Assembly (NCBI GenBank): GCA_014238825.1
Contig: JABAAI010000054.1
Location: forward strand, 1 to 6,222
Direction of reading: 5' to 3'
Length of the DNA: 6,222 bases
From: Leptospirales bacterium
GTDB taxonomy: Bacteria; Spirochaetota; Leptospiria; Leptospirales; Leptonemataceae
The notes beneath the pieces were generated by a model. It saw only the letters and a list, made by a program, of their open reading frames with translations, made no database searches and was not told the origin of the DNA. Shown here piece after piece: positions 5,311 to 6,222 of the stretch; the stretch's first letter is position 1, and every line of letters starts with the position of its first letter. Both the position numbers and the translations under genes were made by a program.

Positions 5311-6222
5311 ATGTTCTCAGAGATCACAAGAACCCAACTAGAAAAATTTAAAAATATACGCCGGTCTTATTATGCATTCTGTTGTTTATTATTGCTCTTT
5401 TTTATTTCTCTCTTTAGTGAATTTGTAGCCAACGAAAAACCAATTTACGTCAATTACAAAGGCTCATCATACTTCCCTGTTTTATTTTTTTATCCTGGGA
5501 AAACATTTGCTCAAGCACAAGACACCGTCACAAATTACATATCCTTGCGCAATAACACTCAGTTTAAAAAAGAAGCCTTTGTACTTTGGACTCCATATCC
5601 TCACGGTCCCTTTCACTCCTATTTTTATAAATCAAAGCCACCACCAAACATACCCTCACTAGAACATTGGTTTGGTACCGATAGGATTGGAAGAGATATT
5701 TTAGCCCGCCTTTTATATGGTTTTAGAATTAGCATTCTTTTTGCTCTCTGTCTAATATTTTTAATGGCTTTTTTTGGAATTCTCTTTGGGGGACTTCAGG
5801 GCTATTATGGTGGCTGGCTAGACTTATTTAGTCAGCGCTTTATTGAAATATGGTCATCACTCCCCTACTTGTACATAGTTATTCTACTAGGTGCTCTCTA
5901 CGGTCGTAGCTTTTGGCTCCTACTTCTTATTACATCACTTTTTAATTGGATTGGTCTCTCTTATTATATTCGTGCTGAATTTTTAAAAGCCAAAAAACAA
6001 GTCTATGTGCAAGCTGCCAATGCTCTCGGCCTTTCCTCATCTCGTATCTTCATTCGACATATCTTGCCTAATTCTCTCACTCCCTTAATAACAATACTCC
6101 CCTTTGGCTTAGTAAGTGGGATCGGCATTCTAACCGCATTAGATTTCCTAGGCTTTGGATTACAAGCACCAACGCCTTCTTGGGGTGAATTACTAAAACA
6201 AGGCCTAGGTGTTATCCGTGAA
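5311..6222 (+). CDS. yejE: Oligopeptide/microcin C-type ABC transporter permease YejE, N-terminal part
   Basis: The frame is open from the ATG at 5311 to the window edge: 304 codons, compared with about 340 residues for E. coli YejE, so roughly the last 35-40 residues are missing. YejE is one of two inner-membrane permeases of the YejABEF importer, which takes up oligopeptides and, in E. coli, microcin C. The N-terminus has the YejE pattern: F-K-N-I-R-R-S-Y before the first helix (about 20-38), then F-V-A-N-E-K-P and Y-F-P-V near 38-57, and a periplasmic loop with Y-P-x-x-T-F. The H-W-F-G-T-D-R-I-G-R-D-I-L-A-R segment (119-133) leads into Y-G-F-R-I-S. It is followed by F-G-G-L-Q-G-Y-Y-G-G-W-L-D and R-F-I-E-I-W-S-S-L-P. 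The ATPase-contacting EAA loop is seen as A-A-N-A-L-G, and then H-I-L-P-N, near 235-254, and L-D-F-L-G-F-G-L is at 277-284. The only other nearby ATG, at 5295, is in another frame and stops after four codons. The gene directly upstream is not yejB, so the operon order differs from that of E. coli. Confidence 0.93.
   Translation, partial: MFSEITRTQLEKFKNIRRSYYAFCCLLLLFFISLFSEFVANEKPIYVNYKGSSYFPVLFFYPGKTFAQAQDTVTNYISLRNNTQFKKEAFVLWTPYPHGPFHSYFYKSKPPPNIPSLEHWFGTDRIGRDILARLLYGFRISILFALCLIFLMAFFGILFGGLQGYYGGWLDLFSQRFIEIWSSLPYLYIVILLGALYGRSFWLLLLITSLFNWIGLSYYIRAEFLKAKKQVYVQAANALGLSSSRIFIRHILPNSLTPLITILPFGLVSGIGILTALDFLGFGLQAPTPSWGELLKQGLGVIRE

Overview
The window is 6.2 kb of AT-rich bacterial DNA (about 35-40% GC by eye, with one richer gene). 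All recognisable genes are on the + strand. It holds four complete genes and two genes cut by the window edges. A TRAP transporter subunit and a YejE-type peptide permease point to a didermic (Gram-negative-type) bacterium with a periplasm. The divergent GT26 glycosyltransferase and the long NadE resemble spirochaetal forms as I remember them, so Spirochaetota is my best guess. The sequence alone does not prove it.

Layout from left to right: (1) the end of a TRAP small-permease (DctQ) gene; (2) after 23 nt, nadE, a two-domain glutamine-hydrolysing NAD+ synthetase; (3) after 31 nt, efp, elongation factor P; (4) only 3 nt later, a stand-alone acyltransferase that looks like the starter acyltransferase domain of fungal-type type I fatty acid synthase beta chains; (5) after 51 nt, a WecG/TagA/CpsF (GT26) glycosyltransferase with a disordered N-terminal extension and altered active-site motifs; (6) after 71 nt, the first 304 codons of yejE, an oligopeptide ABC transporter permease. 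No gap exceeds about 70 nt, and I see no RNA gene, CRISPR array, insertion sequence or convincing intrinsic terminator.

The genes do not form one pathway. They cover cofactor synthesis (NadE), translation (EF-P), acyl transfer, envelope glycan synthesis and solute uptake. The efp-acyltransferase pair is the only tight coupling. None of the five visible start codons has a Shine-Dalgarno sequence at normal spacing. At efp and at the GT26 gene, a TTGAC-type -35 and an AT-rich -10 are placed so that the predicted transcript would begin at, or within a base or two of, the ATG. This suggests leaderless mRNAs.

The observations most worth following are the lone FAS-I-like acyltransferase, which lacks the malonyl-binding arginine, the leaderless promoter geometry, and the unusual GT26 enzyme. 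I do not see a clearly new multi-gene system.
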